DNA from: CAWVSB01 sp046710535
GTDB taxonomy: Bacteria; Pseudomonadota; Gammaproteobacteria; Pseudomonadales; CAWVSB01
Direction: 5' to 3'
Length of the DNA: 64,000 nt
NCBI GenBank assembly: GCA_046710535.1
Contig: JBKEHH010000006.1
Location: 62,001 to 126,000, forward strand
Part shown: piece by piece, positions 16,244 through 24,717 of the stretch
Layout: each line of letters starts with the position of its first letter
Numbering within the stretch: the stretch's first letter is position 1
The notes under the pieces: generated by a model
Told to the model about the DNA's origin: nothing
The model's input: the letters and a program-made list of their open reading frames with translations, nothing else
The model's database searches: none
Made by a program: the position numbers and the translations under genes

Positions 16244-17680
16244 ATGAGTGAAGTACTGCAAAATCTGGTCAACCAACCCTACAAACATGGTTTTGTCACA
16301 GACATCGAATCGGATGTCGCGCCGAAGGGGCTCAATGAAGACATCATTCGTCTGATTTCGAGCAGGAAAAATGAGCCCGCATGGCTGCTTGAATTTCGAC
16401 TCAAGTCTTACCATGCATGGCTCAAAATGACTGAGCCGGAGTGGCAAAACTGTCACCATCCGAAGATCGATTTTCAGGCAATCAGCTATTACGCTGCGCC
16501 TAAAGTAAAGCCCAAGTTAAATAGTATGGATGAAGTCGATCCTGAATTACTGCGCACCTTCGAGAAACTTGGCGTGCCCATGCACGAGCGCATGGCGCTC
16601 GCCGGCGTCGCGGTTGATGTCATTTTTGACAGTGTGTCGGTGGCCACCACCTATAAAGACAAACTGGCTGAGGTCGGCATCATTTTCTGTTCAATGTCGG
16701 AAGCGGTGCTGGAACACCCAGAGTTGGTGCAAAAATATCTTGGCAGCGTGGTCCCTAGCGGCGATAACTTTTACGCTGCGCTCAACTCGGCGGTATTCAC
16801 CGACGGCTCGTTTTGCTTCATCCCCAAGGGCGTCAAGTGCCCGATGGATTTGTCGACTTATTTCCGCATCAACACCGAGGAGTCAGGGCAATTCGAGCGC
16901 ACCTTGATCATCGCAGAGGATGACGCGACAGTGTCCTACCTGGAAGGTTGTACCGCGCCAGCCTTTAGCAGCAATCAGCTGCATGCGGCGGTGGTCGAAC
17001 TGGTTGCTCTCGACAATGCAGACATCAAATATTCAACCGTACAGAACTGGTATGCGGGTGACGAAAATGGAGTCGGCGGCATTTATAATTTCGTGACCAA
17101 GCGTGGCCTCGCCAAAGGTGTCAACTCGCGTATTTCGTGGACTCAGGTCGAGACTGGGGCAGCGATCACCTGGAAGTATCCTTCCGTGGTTTTGCTAGGC
17201 GATAACTCGGTCGGTGAATTCTATTCGGTCGCGGTCACCAACAACTATCAGCAAGCAGATACCGGCACCAAGATGATTCACGTCGGCAAAAATACGCGCA
17301 GCACGATTGTGAGCAAAGGCATTTCCGCCGGTAATTCGAACAACAGCTACCGCGGACTGGTCAAAATAGCGGCCAGCGCCGACGGTGCGCGCAATTATTC
17401 CCAATGCGATTCGATGTTGATTGGCGAGGATTGCGGTGCCAACACCTTCCCTTATATCCAAGTACACAATAACAGCGCCCAGGTTGAGCACGAAGCTTCG
17501 ACATCAAAAATAGGTGAGGACCAGATGTTCTACTTTGCCCAGCGCGGAGTCGATGCGGAGGCCGCGGTATCGATGATCATCAATGGGTTTTGCAAAGACG
17601 TATTTCAACAACTACCACTGGAGTTTGCGGTCGAAGCGACCAATCTCCTCAGTTTCAAACTAGAAGGAAGTGTCGGATGA
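16244..17680 (+). CDS. sufB: Fe-S cluster assembly scaffold subunit SufB
   Basis: SufB (478 residues, normal length) forms the SufBC2D scaffold that builds [4Fe-4S] clusters from sulfur delivered by SufS and its partner. The frame shows SufB-type segments IPKGVKCPMDLSTYFRIN, EGCTAPAFSSNQLHAAVVE and SISAGN-like GISAGNSNNSYRG. Conserved Cys and His residues occur in the C-terminal half (CDSMLIGEDCGANTFPYI). Codon use is visibly GC-richer than in genes flanking the operon. The stop overlaps the sufC start (ATGA). Confidence 0.96.
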   Translation: MSEVLQNLVNQPYKHGFVTDIESDVAPKGLNEDIIRLISSRKNEPAWLLEFRLKSYHAWLKMTEPEWQNCHHPKIDFQAISYYAAPKVKPKLNSMDEVDPELLRTFEKLGVPMHERMALAGVAVDVIFDSVSVATTYKDKLAEVGIIFCSMSEAVLEHPELVQKYLGSVVPSGDNFYAALNSAVFTDGSFCFIPKGVKCPMDLSTYFRINTEESGQFERTLIIAEDDATVSYLEGCTAPAFSSNQLHAAVVELVALDNADIKYSTVQNWYAGDENGVGGIYNFVTKRGLAKGVNSRISWTQVETGAAITWKYPSVVLLGDNSVGEFYSVAVTNNYQQADTGTKMIHVGKNTRSTIVSKGISAGNSNNSYRGLVKIAASADGARNYSQCDSMLIGEDCGANTFPYIQVHNNSAQVEHEASTSKIGEDQMFYFAQRGVDAEAAVSMIINGFCKDVFQQLPLEFAVEATNLLSFKLEGSVG

Positions 17681-18483
17681 TTAACCAGAACAGTAAAACC
17701 TTGCTCGAAGTGCGCGGACTATGCGCGAGCGTGAATGGCATCGAAATTCTGAAAGATCTTGACTTCACTGTGAAGAGCGGCGAAATACACGCCATCATGG
17801 GGCAAAATGGTTCGGGTAAAAGCACCTTTGCCAAGGTACTTGCGGGTCACCCCGCCTATGAAGTGACGCAAGGTACGATCCTCTTTGAAGGTAAGGACCT
17901 GTTCGCGCTAGAACCCGAAGAACGAGCGCGTGCTGGATTATTCCTGGCCTTTCAGTATCCGATCGAGATACCCGGCGTGGGCAATAGCCAATTTCTACGG
18001 CTGGCTTATAACACGGTGCAAAAACAGCGCGGCAAGGAAGAGTTGGCCCCGCTAGAGTTTGATGACTTCGTACGCGAAAAGATGAAGTTACTTGAAATGA
18101 GCCCCGATTTTCTCGACCGTAGCGTCAACGCAGGTTTCTCCGGTGGCGAGAAAAAACGCAACGAAATATTGCAGATGGCGTTGTTAGAGCCGCTTGTGGC
18201 GGTTCTGGATGAGACTGATTCGGGTCTAGACATCGACGCCCTCAGAATTGTCGCCGAGGGCGTCAATCAGCTTTCCACCCAGGACAATGCGATCGTGATG
18301 GTGACAAATTATCAGCGTATGCTGAACTATATCGTGCCCGACTATGTGCATGTAATGGAGGCCGGGCGCATCATCAAAACCGGCGATAAAGAGCTTGCTT
18401 TGGCGCTTGAGTCGCACGGCTACGACTGGGTCCGCACCGAATATAAGAATGCAGCGAAGATTGCGGAGGCTGTGACCACATGA
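17677..18483 (+). CDS. sufC: Fe-S assembly ATPase SufC
   Basis: SufC is the ABC-type ATPase of the soluble SufBC2D complex. The 268-residue protein has Walker A GQNGSGKST and the SufC-type signature FSGGEKKRNEILQMALLEP. Walker B is VAVLDETDSGLDIDAL. The frame is open upstream to 17590 within sufB, but ATG 17677 overlapping the sufB stop gives the normal N-terminus. It overlaps sufD by four bases. Confidence 0.96.
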   Translation: MINQNSKTLLEVRGLCASVNGIEILKDLDFTVKSGEIHAIMGQNGSGKSTFAKVLAGHPAYEVTQGTILFEGKDLFALEPEERARAGLFLAFQYPIEIPGVGNSQFLRLAYNTVQKQRGKEELAPLEFDDFVREKMKLLEMSPDFLDRSVNAGFSGGEKKRNEILQMALLEPLVAVLDETDSGLDIDALRIVAEGVNQLSTQDNAIVMVTNYQRMLNYIVPDYVHVMEAGRIIKTGDKELALALESHGYDWVRTEYKNAAKIAEAVTT

Positions 18484-19838
18484 GCGAAGCCATCGTACCG
18501 ACTCGCACCATTACCGGGGGCGATATTGCAAACCTGTTAAAAGTCACCCACGGGCACTGGCAGCAGGCTTCGAGCCCGTTGGCGTGGCTCAATACGCTGC
18601 GCAATGAAGCGATCGAGCGCGTCGGCGTGCTGGCCCTACCCACTACGCGTGACGAGGAGTGGCGCTTTACTGATATTGCTCCCTTCACCAAGATGTCGTT
18701 TACTACGGCACAGAGTGAAACTCATCTGGTATTGGGCGATATCGCTCACTTTTTTATTGAAGAAGCGACTAGGCGACTGGTGTTTGTTGATGGTATCTAT
18801 GCGCCGCAACTATCCACTGCCAGGCCAGTTGTCGATGCAGAAAGTGACCTGGTGATATCCAACCTGCAGGGGGCGAATGCTGAGCAGGCGAGCAGGGTCG
18901 AGCCGCATCTCGGCCGTCACGCGGTATTTAGCGACGATGCATTCGCTGCGCAAAATACTGCATCTCTGCATGATGCTGCCGTGATCGTCGTGCCGCGTGA
19001 AGTAGCTGTGGCGACGCCAGTACATCTGTTGTTTATCGCGACCCAAAAAGAGGTGGTCAGTAGCCCCCGTTGTCTGGTGGTTGCCGAGACCGGTAGCGCG
19101 GTGACGGTGATTGAGGATTACGTCGAGTTGTCCCAGCCAGGCTGTCAAGAGGAGGCCTATTTCACCAGCGCCGTGAGCGAAATCGTGCTGGCAGATAATG
19201 CGCGCGTGAACCATTTTCGGATTCAGCGCGAAGGTAGTAAAGCGTTTCATATCGCAAACTGTGCGGTGTCACTGGGCCTCGCCAGCAATTATCAGTCGGT
19301 GAGTATTGCGCTTGGTGCGCGCATTTCGCGCTACAACCTGAATGTGTTGCAAAAGGGCGAAGGTGCTACTTGCGCGCTCGACGGACTGACACTGATCTCA
19401 GGCCGACAATTGGCCGACACCCATACCTGTATGGATCACGTCAAGCCACAGGGTTCAAGCCACCAGCTGCACAAATGCATCGTCGGTGGCAGTGCGCATG
19501 CAGTGTTCAACGGCAAGGTCATGGTGCGCGAAGGCGCGCAGCGCACCGACGCTCAACAGTCAAACCGCAACCTGCTATTGACAGCCAGGGCGCACATCGA
19601 CACTAAGCCGCAACTGGAGATTTTTGCTTCTGATGTGAAGTGCACGCATGGTGCGACTATTGGACAGCTCGACAGCGAAGAAGTGTTTTATCTACAGAGC
19701 CGTGGATTGACTGAGGCCGCTGCCCGAAACCTGCTGACGTATGCGTTCGGAGCTGAAGTCATTGACCGCATCCCGGTTGCATCGCTCAAGCGCCAGCTCG
19801 AACAAACCGTGTTCGAACAAACCACGAGCCAGCTATGA
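18480..19838 (+). CDS. sufD: Fe-S assembly scaffold subunit SufD
   Basis: SufD (452 residues) pairs with SufB in the scaffold and helps iron entry. An N-terminal helical region contains DEEWRFTDIAPF, a typical SufD feature. The C-terminal beta-helix domain carries CTHGATIGQLDSEEVFYLQSRG, with the conserved His of the iron-entry site. ATGA overlaps join it to sufC and sufS, so the operon is tightly coupled. Confidence 0.95.
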   Translation: MSEAIVPTRTITGGDIANLLKVTHGHWQQASSPLAWLNTLRNEAIERVGVLALPTTRDEEWRFTDIAPFTKMSFTTAQSETHLVLGDIAHFFIEEATRRLVFVDGIYAPQLSTARPVVDAESDLVISNLQGANAEQASRVEPHLGRHAVFSDDAFAAQNTASLHDAAVIVVPREVAVATPVHLLFIATQKEVVSSPRCLVVAETGSAVTVIEDYVELSQPGCQEEAYFTSAVSEIVLADNARVNHFRIQREGSKAFHIANCAVSLGLASNYQSVSIALGARISRYNLNVLQKGEGATCALDGLTLISGRQLADTHTCMDHVKPQGSSHQLHKCIVGGSAHAVFNGKVMVREGAQRTDAQQSNRNLLLTARAHIDTKPQLEIFASDVKCTHGATIGQLDSEEVFYLQSRGLTEAAARNLLTYAFGAEVIDRIPVASLKRQLEQTVFEQTTSQL

Positions 19839-21103
19839 CTACTATTCAGACTGCACCGAAGGCACCAGCAGCGCAAACGGCAGCGGGATTAAGCATCGAG
19901 CGGATTCGCGCCGATTTCCCGATCCTTAAGCTCCAGGTTAATGGCAAGCCGCTGGTGTATCTCGACAATGCGGCATCGAGTCAAATGCCACAACAGGTTA
20001 TCGATAGCCTAGTGCGTTATCAGACTGCGCAGCACGCCAATATCAATCGTGCAGTGCATACGCTGTCGGAGATTGCGACCAACGAATTTGAGGCAGCGCG
20101 TCGCAAGTTGCAGCATTTCATCAATGCACCCGAAGAACGCGAAGTGATCTTCACCAGCGGCACCACCGATGCGATCAATCTAGTGATGCACGGTTACGGG
20201 CGCAAGTTCATCGGGCCAGGCGATGAGATTATCCTGACCACGCTCGAACACCATTCGAACATCGTGCCGTGGCAGATGCTGGCTGAAGAAAAAGGCGCGA
20301 CGATTCGTGTGGTGCCGGTCAACGATGCCGGTGAGCTGCAGATCGACGAATACGAAAAACTGTTCAACCAGCGCACCAAGTTCGTTGGCGTAATGCACGT
20401 TTCGAACGCGCTTGGCACGATCAATCCGATCAAGCAGATGATCGCCTTCGCCCATTCGCGTGGGGTGCCGGTGCTGGTTGACGGTGCGCAAGCCACGCCA
20501 CACATGCAGGTCGACGTGCAGGATCTCGATTGCGATTTTTACGCATTCTCAGGACACAAGATGTGTGGTCCGACCGGCATCGGTATTCTTTTTGGTAAAG
20601 CTGCACTGCTGGAGTCAATGCAGCCATTCAAGGGCGGCGGCGATATGATTTTGTCGGTTACGTTCGAGAAAACCACCTACAACACCATCCCGCATAAATT
20701 CGAGGCTGGTACCCCACCGATCGCGGCTGCGATCGGGCTTGGTGCCGCCGTTGATTATCTGTCCGCAATCGGTATGGACGTGATCGCCGCATACGAACTT
20801 GCCCTGCTCAATTACGCCACTGAGCAAATGGATCGACTGCCGGGCGTGCGCATTATCGGTACTTCTTCTTACAAAGCCGCCGTGCTGTCGTTCGTAGTGG
20901 AGGATGTACATCCCCATGACATTGGGACACTGCTCAATCTGGAAGGCGTCGCGGTGCGCACCGGACACCATTGCGCGCAGCCGGTGATGCAGCGCTTCAA
21001 GGTACCGGCCACCTCACGCGCCTCGTTTGCGTTTTATAACACCATGGCAGAAGTTGACGCCCTGATCGTCGGCATTCGCGCCGTGCAGAAGGTATTTTTA
21101 TAA
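19835..21103 (+). CDS. sufS: Cysteine desulfurase SufS
   Basis: A PLP-dependent class II cysteine desulfurase of 422 residues that releases sulfur from cysteine as a persulfide. The PLP-binding Lys is in FSGHKMCGPTGIGI. The active-site Cys is in VRTGHHCAQPVMQRF, the short-loop context of SufS-type enzymes. YLDNAASSQMP near the N-terminus is also typical. It overlaps sufD and, by one base, the sufU-like gene, which is its likely sulfur acceptor. Confidence 0.95.
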   Translation: MTTIQTAPKAPAAQTAAGLSIERIRADFPILKLQVNGKPLVYLDNAASSQMPQQVIDSLVRYQTAQHANINRAVHTLSEIATNEFEAARRKLQHFINAPEEREVIFTSGTTDAINLVMHGYGRKFIGPGDEIILTTLEHHSNIVPWQMLAEEKGATIRVVPVNDAGELQIDEYEKLFNQRTKFVGVMHVSNALGTINPIKQMIAFAHSRGVPVLVDGAQATPHMQVDVQDLDCDFYAFSGHKMCGPTGIGILFGKAALLESMQPFKGGGDMILSVTFEKTTYNTIPHKFEAGTPPIAAAIGLGAAVDYLSAIGMDVIAAYELALLNYATEQMDRLPGVRIIGTSSYKAAVLSFVVEDVHPHDIGTLLNLEGVAVRTGHHCAQPVMQRFKVPATSRASFAFYNTMAEVDALIVGIRAVQKVFL

Positions 21104-21612
21104 TGGCCGATCCGAGAGCGTTATATCAAGAACTGATCATCGAGCACAACAAGAAGCCGCGCAACTACGGTACGCTTGAATGCCGGAGCCATCATGCAGT
21201 GGGTCACAATCCGCTGTGTGGCGACCACATTGACGTTGAACTCAATATGGGTATAGAGCTCGGCGGTGACATCGCTGGCGAGTGCATCGACGGGATCGCA
21301 TTTCAGGGTTCGGCCTGTGCGATTTGCAAGTCGTCGGCATCGATGATGACAATGGCCGTTAAAGGAAAGACGCGGACCGAGGCGGAAGTATTAATTAGTG
21401 AATTTCTCGATATGACGACCGGCAAGCTTGATATAGCTGACGCCCACAACATTGGACGGCTGCGCGTATTTTGCGGCATCTGCGACCTGCCGGTCCGCGT
21501 TAAATGCGCGATCCTGCCGTGGCATACACTGCATGCCGCGCTCAATGCCCGTGAGAGCACCTCGACCGAGGCAGAAGATGATCCAATGCAGGCGTCGATC
21601 GATGATGCCTGA
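21103..21612 (+). CDS. sufU: SufU-like sulfurtransferase/NifU-family protein
   Basis: A 169-residue protein of the IscU/SufU fold. Ligand residues are C39 and D41 (NPLCGDHID), C72 (GSACAICKSSASMM) and C135 (VRVKCAILPW). The length and the extra segment before the last Cys fit SufU, which takes persulfide from SufS by zinc-ligand exchange, rather than IscU. No SufE is present in the operon, so SufU is the likely partner. C75 is an extra cysteine beside the usual one. Confidence 0.9.
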   Translation: MADPRALYQELIIEHNKKPRNYGTLECRSHHAVGHNPLCGDHIDVELNMGIELGGDIAGECIDGIAFQGSACAICKSSASMMTMAVKGKTRTEAEVLISEFLDMTTGKLDIADAHNIGRLRVFCGICDLPVRVKCAILPWHTLHAALNARESTSTEAEDDPMQASIDDA

Positions 21613-21641
21613 ACCTGAACCTATATAGTTAGGGAGTTACC

Positions 21642-22202
21642 ATGCCAAAAATTGCTGAAATCGAAGGCACCCCCAATCCGAATGCAGTGAAGTTTACGCT
21701 CCATGAGCCCCTGAGTTGGGGCATTACGCGCTCGTACGAGAATGCCGAGCAAGCCAAGAACGATGTGCTTGCCGCCGCGCTGTTTGGCATCGAGCATGTC
21801 AGCAATGTGTTTTACGTTGACCGCTGGCTCACGGTTACGCAGGACGGCGATGCCGACTGGCCGGATTTGGTACGCCTGATTGCCGATCCACTGCGCGCCG
21901 CACCGGCGGCGAAGGCGCAGTCGGCCGCCACGGTTACCGCAGCGAACGCTGCAATCGCAGATCTCAGTGCCGAAGATCAACAGCGACTGGAAGACATCAA
22001 CGATCTGCTCGACGAGCAAATCCGGCCCTATCTGCAAGGTGATGGTGGCGACCTGCAGGTCATCGGCCTTGTTGGCAATCATCTCAGTGTCCACTATCAG
22101 GGCGCTTGCGGCACCTGCCCGAGTGCGATTAGCGGCACCCTCAAAGGCATCGAAAATCTGGTTCGGACAATTGAACCGAAGATCGAAGTCTTGGCAGTGT
22201 AA
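21642..22202 (+). CDS. nfu: NifU-like Fe-S carrier (Nfu)
   Basis: A 186-residue two-domain protein. The N-terminal Nfu domain begins with EGTPNPNAVKFTL. After an Ala-rich linker (about 85-106) a C-terminal NifU domain carries DGGDLQVIG and the cluster-binding CGTCPSA. Nfu proteins deliver assembled [4Fe-4S] clusters to targets such as lipoyl synthase, whose gene lies 0.7 kb downstream. AGGGAG lies upstream of the ATG. Codon use matches the GC-rich suf genes. Confidence 0.93.
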   Translation: MPKIAEIEGTPNPNAVKFTLHEPLSWGITRSYENAEQAKNDVLAAALFGIEHVSNVFYVDRWLTVTQDGDADWPDLVRLIADPLRAAPAAKAQSAATVTAANAAIADLSAEDQQRLEDINDLLDEQIRPYLQGDGGDLQVIGLVGNHLSVHYQGACGTCPSAISGTLKGIENLVRTIEPKIEVLAV

Positions 22203-22279
22203 ACTTTGAACCGCCGTTCTATGAGGCAGTTGGTGATGCCGTACTCGCTGTCTCGTAAATAACTGAATGAAGGATAGTA

Positions 22280-22600
22280 ATGAATAATTGGGTAACTGTA
22301 GCGCGTGTCGAAGAGCTGGCCCCCGGTCAGCGTCGGGTTGTCGATGTGGATGATGCGCAGATCGTAGTATTTAATCTGGAAGGGTATTATTACGCCATCG
22401 AAGACGTCTGCACCCACGATGGCGGAAAGCTCACTGGCGGCAACGTCGAAGGCGACCAGATCATTTGTCCGCGCCACGGCGCACGTTTTTGCATTCGCAC
22501 CGGGGCGGCTTTGTCCGCGCCGGCATATGAGCCGACTAGTACGTTCCCAGTACGCATGGAAAATGGCGTAGTTCAGGTGCGTGACGATCGTTGGGATTGA
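22280..22600 (+). CDS. Rieske-type [2Fe-2S] ferredoxin
   Basis: A 106-residue soluble Rieske protein with ligand motifs CTHDGG (C-x-H) at about 41-43 and CPRHGARF (C-x2-H) at about 60-63. Such ferredoxins pass electrons to oxygenases, or supply reducing power in some suf clusters. It closes the suf run, 77 bases after nfu, and shares its base composition. An assembly-related electron-transfer role is inferred from position only. GAAGGA lies upstream of the ATG. Confidence 0.88.
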   Translation: MNNWVTVARVEELAPGQRRVVDVDDAQIVVFNLEGYYYAIEDVCTHDGGKLTGGNVEGDQIICPRHGARFCIRTGAALSAPAYEPTSTFPVRMENGVVQVRDDRWD

Positions 22601-22634
22601 TAACTAAATTCACTTTTGTGAGGAGGGGAGTAAC

Positions 22635-22784
22635 ATGACCACCGAGGCCATCACCTTTAGAAATATTGTATCTGTATTACCGCATGCATCCGAGACCAAT
22701 AACTTCCAGAAATGGGGTTTAGATAAAGGTTTTTTTGAGGTCATATCAGATGCGTTGGTTCGCTCAAGTTATTGTGCAGAGTAA
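22635..22784 (+). pseudogene. Chimeric short frame ending in a lipA 3' fragment
   Basis: GAGGAGGGGAG, a strong ribosome site, precedes ATG 22635. The 49-codon frame starts MTTEAIT in GC-rich sequence and then changes character. From about 22709 it reads KWGLDKGFFEV and ALVRSSYCAE before a TAA. This matches, in frame, the C-terminus of the intact LipA downstream (QWGLEKGFLEV, ALVRSSYRAE). Similarity continues past the stop to about 22810, with a one-base deletion. It looks like the start of a lost suf-linked gene joined to a decayed lipA end. Confidence 0.75.
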
Positions 22785-22866
22785 GTGCTTCAAAAAATAA
22801 TATTGGCCGCTAACTAAAAGTATAGGTTAGCGAAAAATCATTCCATAGCCAGTTCAGGACAGATGC

Positions 22867-23856
22867 ATGAGGAAAGGTAACCAGATCCCCGCAGTACAAA
22901 TTGAAAGCGGTCGTAAGTTTGTCAAGCCCAGTGGCATTACCGCGATCAAAAATGGTATTAAAGACTCTGCGCAAAAGCAAAGTACTATTCAGCGTAAACC
23001 CTCATGGTTACGCATTAAGGCGCAGAGTAGTCCGCAATACAGTGAAGTCAAAAAGATCGTTAAAGAACACCGCCTGGCAACGGTTTGCGAAGAAGCAATG
23101 TGCCCTAATATAGGCGAATGCTGGAGTTCGGGTACGGCGACCATTATGTTGATGGGTGATGTATGTACGCGTGCCTGTCGGTTTTGTGCGGTCGATACCG
23201 GCAATCCCAAAGGCTGGCTAGATCTAGAAGAGCCCGCTAACACCTCTGCATCCGTTAAACTCATGGGGCTTAAATATTTAGTCTTAACCTCAGTGAACCG
23301 TGATGACTTACCTGACGGAGGCGCGCAACATTACGCCGATGTGGTAACCCGGGTTAAATTAGAAAACCCGGATACGGATGTTGAAGCGCTCACCCCCGAC
23401 TTTTTAGGCATACTCGATAGTATTGAAACCGTTGTAAACAGCGGTATTGTTGTGTTCGCGCAAAATATAGAAACGGTTAAGCGCCTGACGCATCCTGTCC
23501 GTGACCCCCGTGCAAGCTACGAACAAACGTTAACTGTTTTGGCGCACGCGAAAGCGCATAACCCCAGGGTACTAACCAAAACCAGCCTCATGCTAGGTTT
23601 AGGTGAAACGGAAGCAGAAATCCTGCATACCATGGATGACTTACGTGCAAATAACGTTGACATCTTAACGATGGGGCAGTACTTACAGCCGACTTTTAAT
23701 CACCTAGCAGTAGAACGGTATGTTACGCCTGACAAATTCGATAAATACCGGCAATGGGGTTTGGAGAAAGGTTTTCTTGAGGTTGTTTCAGGTGCGCTAG
23801 TTCGCTCAAGCTATCGTGCGGAGCAGGTGCTTCAAAAAAATAATGTTGGCCTCTAA
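22867..23856 (+). CDS. lipA: Lipoyl synthase
   Basis: LipA is a radical-SAM enzyme that inserts two sulfur atoms into octanoyl groups on carrier domains. The 329-residue protein has the auxiliary-cluster cysteines C74, C79 and C85 (CEEAMCPNIGEC). The radical-SAM cysteines are C100, C104 and C107 (CTRACRFC). The C-terminal VRSSYRAE supplies the conserved Ser ligand. No lipB is adjacent. A degraded copy of the 3' end lies just upstream. Nfu from the suf operon is a plausible cluster donor. Confidence 0.96.
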   Translation: MRKGNQIPAVQIESGRKFVKPSGITAIKNGIKDSAQKQSTIQRKPSWLRIKAQSSPQYSEVKKIVKEHRLATVCEEAMCPNIGECWSSGTATIMLMGDVCTRACRFCAVDTGNPKGWLDLEEPANTSASVKLMGLKYLVLTSVNRDDLPDGGAQHYADVVTRVKLENPDTDVEALTPDFLGILDSIETVVNSGIVVFAQNIETVKRLTHPVRDPRASYEQTLTVLAHAKAHNPRVLTKTSLMLGLGETEAEILHTMDDLRANNVDILTMGQYLQPTFNHLAVERYVTPDKFDKYRQWGLEKGFLEVVSGALVRSSYRAEQVLQKNNVGL

Positions 23857-23882
23857 CGATCTTTAATTGACTGTATAAAACT

Positions 23883-24017
23883 ATAATACGACTTGTGGCT
23901 ATTGGTGATGGCATGGCTGGCATAAAGGCTGTTGACGACTTGATCTCTGCTGCGCCCGAAAAATATTAAATAACTGTGTTTGGCGATGAGCCTCACGGAG
24001 AATTAAAGGGGTCGTAA
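23883..24017 (+). pseudogene. nirB: 5' fragment of a nitrite reductase large-subunit gene (nirB-like)
   Basis: The frame reads RLVAIGDGMAGIKAVDDL, ISAAPEKY, a TAA at 23967-23969, then ITVFGDEPHGELKG and a second stop. NirB and related FAD reductases begin LVVIGNGMAGIRTVEEL and continue to ITVFGAEPH, so the order and spacing match. No start codon with a good ribosome site is seen, and nothing resembling NirB follows after 24017. It is a small decayed N-terminal remnant, recognised from motif memory. Confidence 0.7.
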
Positions 24018-24132
24018 CGGTTATTTTTTAACCAGTTGTCCTCGTCGCGTCAGGAGTTGGAGTCAAATCTCGTTAGGATACTGATTGCCATAACTTCAGT
24101 GGATCGAAGTCAGTATTATATCAAACGGATCA

Positions 24133-24147
24133 GAGTCAATCTGACTC
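24133..24147. repeat. Short inverted repeat GAGTCA/TGACTC
   Basis: GAGTCA and TGACTC surround ATC within a stretch of the type CAGAGTCAATCTGACTC. Similar palindromes are common in dispersed REP-like repeats of marine gammaproteobacteria. Only this copy was seen in the window, so the assignment is tentative. Confidence 0.4.
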
Positions 24148-24205
24148 AGACCCAGTACGCAGCACATTGCACTTGACCTAACCCCCTCCCTTTTTTTAGA
24201 AGTTG

Positions 24206-24297
24206 CCTGAGTATTGCTTAAATTAACGGTATAAAGCGAGGGATGTTTGAGCCATAGGCGAGTTACCCAGCGACCGTTAATTTCAGTGATACTCAGG
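24206..24297. repeat. Imperfect 25-bp inverted repeat element
   Basis: The left arm at 24206-24230 and the right arm at 24273-24297 are complementary over an 11-base block (AAATTAACGGT with ACCGTTAATTT) and an 8-base block (CCTGAGTA with TACTCAGG). Between these blocks is a poorly matched 6-base stretch. The loop is 42 bases. The element lies between the nirB fragment and tRNA-Leu and contains no convincing gene. It could be a mobile miniature repeat or a folded RNA. Confidence 0.65.
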
Positions 24298-24337
24298 TTG
24301 CCCGAAGGGCGACTTATAAGGGTGTGCTTTCTTTGAA

Positions 24338-24368
24338 CTACCTTTCTTTTCACACAAAAGAAAGGTAG
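24338..24368. repeat. Perfect 13-bp stem hairpin
   Basis: CTACCTTTCTTTT and AAAAGAAAGGTAG flank CACAC. It sits 40 bases after the 25-bp inverted repeat and probably belongs to the same intergenic element. Purine- and pyrimidine-rich hairpins of this look occur as dispersed repeats in related genomes. No T-run follows the stem on the plus strand. Confidence 0.65.
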
Positions 24369-24461
24369 CTCGCCAGTAGGCGAAACCTGACTATCAACTA
24401 ATTAGTTAATTGATTGTGTCTGCGAATATCAAAAAACTGTTCTTATGCTTTGAACACAAAT

Positions 24462-24493
24462 AAAAAATGCCCACCTAAAAAGGTGAGCATTTT
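24462..24493 (-). terminator. Rho-independent terminator of tRNA-Leu
   Basis: On the minus strand AAATGCTCACC pairs with GGTGGGCATTT around a T-rich loop and is followed by a run of T residues. It lies directly after the 3' CCA of the tRNA. Confidence 0.8.
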
Positions 24494-24498
24494 GTATT

Positions 24499-24585
24499 TG
24501 GTACCAGTGGGCGGACTCGAACCGCCACGCTTTTAAAGGCAACGGATTTTGAATCCGTCGTGTCTACCAATTCCACCACACTGGC
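24499..24585 (-). tRNA. tRNA-Leu (anticodon CAA)
   Basis: The minus strand folds as an 87-base class II tRNA with an encoded CCA. The acceptor stem is GCCAGTG with CACTGGT (G1-U72 wobble, as in other Leu tRNAs), and the D-arm contains TGGTAGACAC. The anticodon stem ACGGA/TCCGT holds loop TTCAAAA, giving anticodon CAA for the UUG codon. A long variable arm and GGTTCGAGTCC in the T-arm confirm the Leu class. Confidence 0.96.
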
Positions 24586-24717
24586 ATTGCGGGCGGCATT
24601 ATAGCAATCATCAATCCAGTTGCAAGAAAGACTGTTGTCGCTGGTCAATTTAGTCATTTTCGGCTACTCTGCGCCCAAATTTTGACCATTAAATGATGGT
24701 GAAATAGGTAATATCTG

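Noticed and set aside
24096..24353. An 85-codon minus-strand frame next to tRNA-Leu
   Set aside because: It lies within the inverted-repeat element, and its length is explained by the repeat composition.
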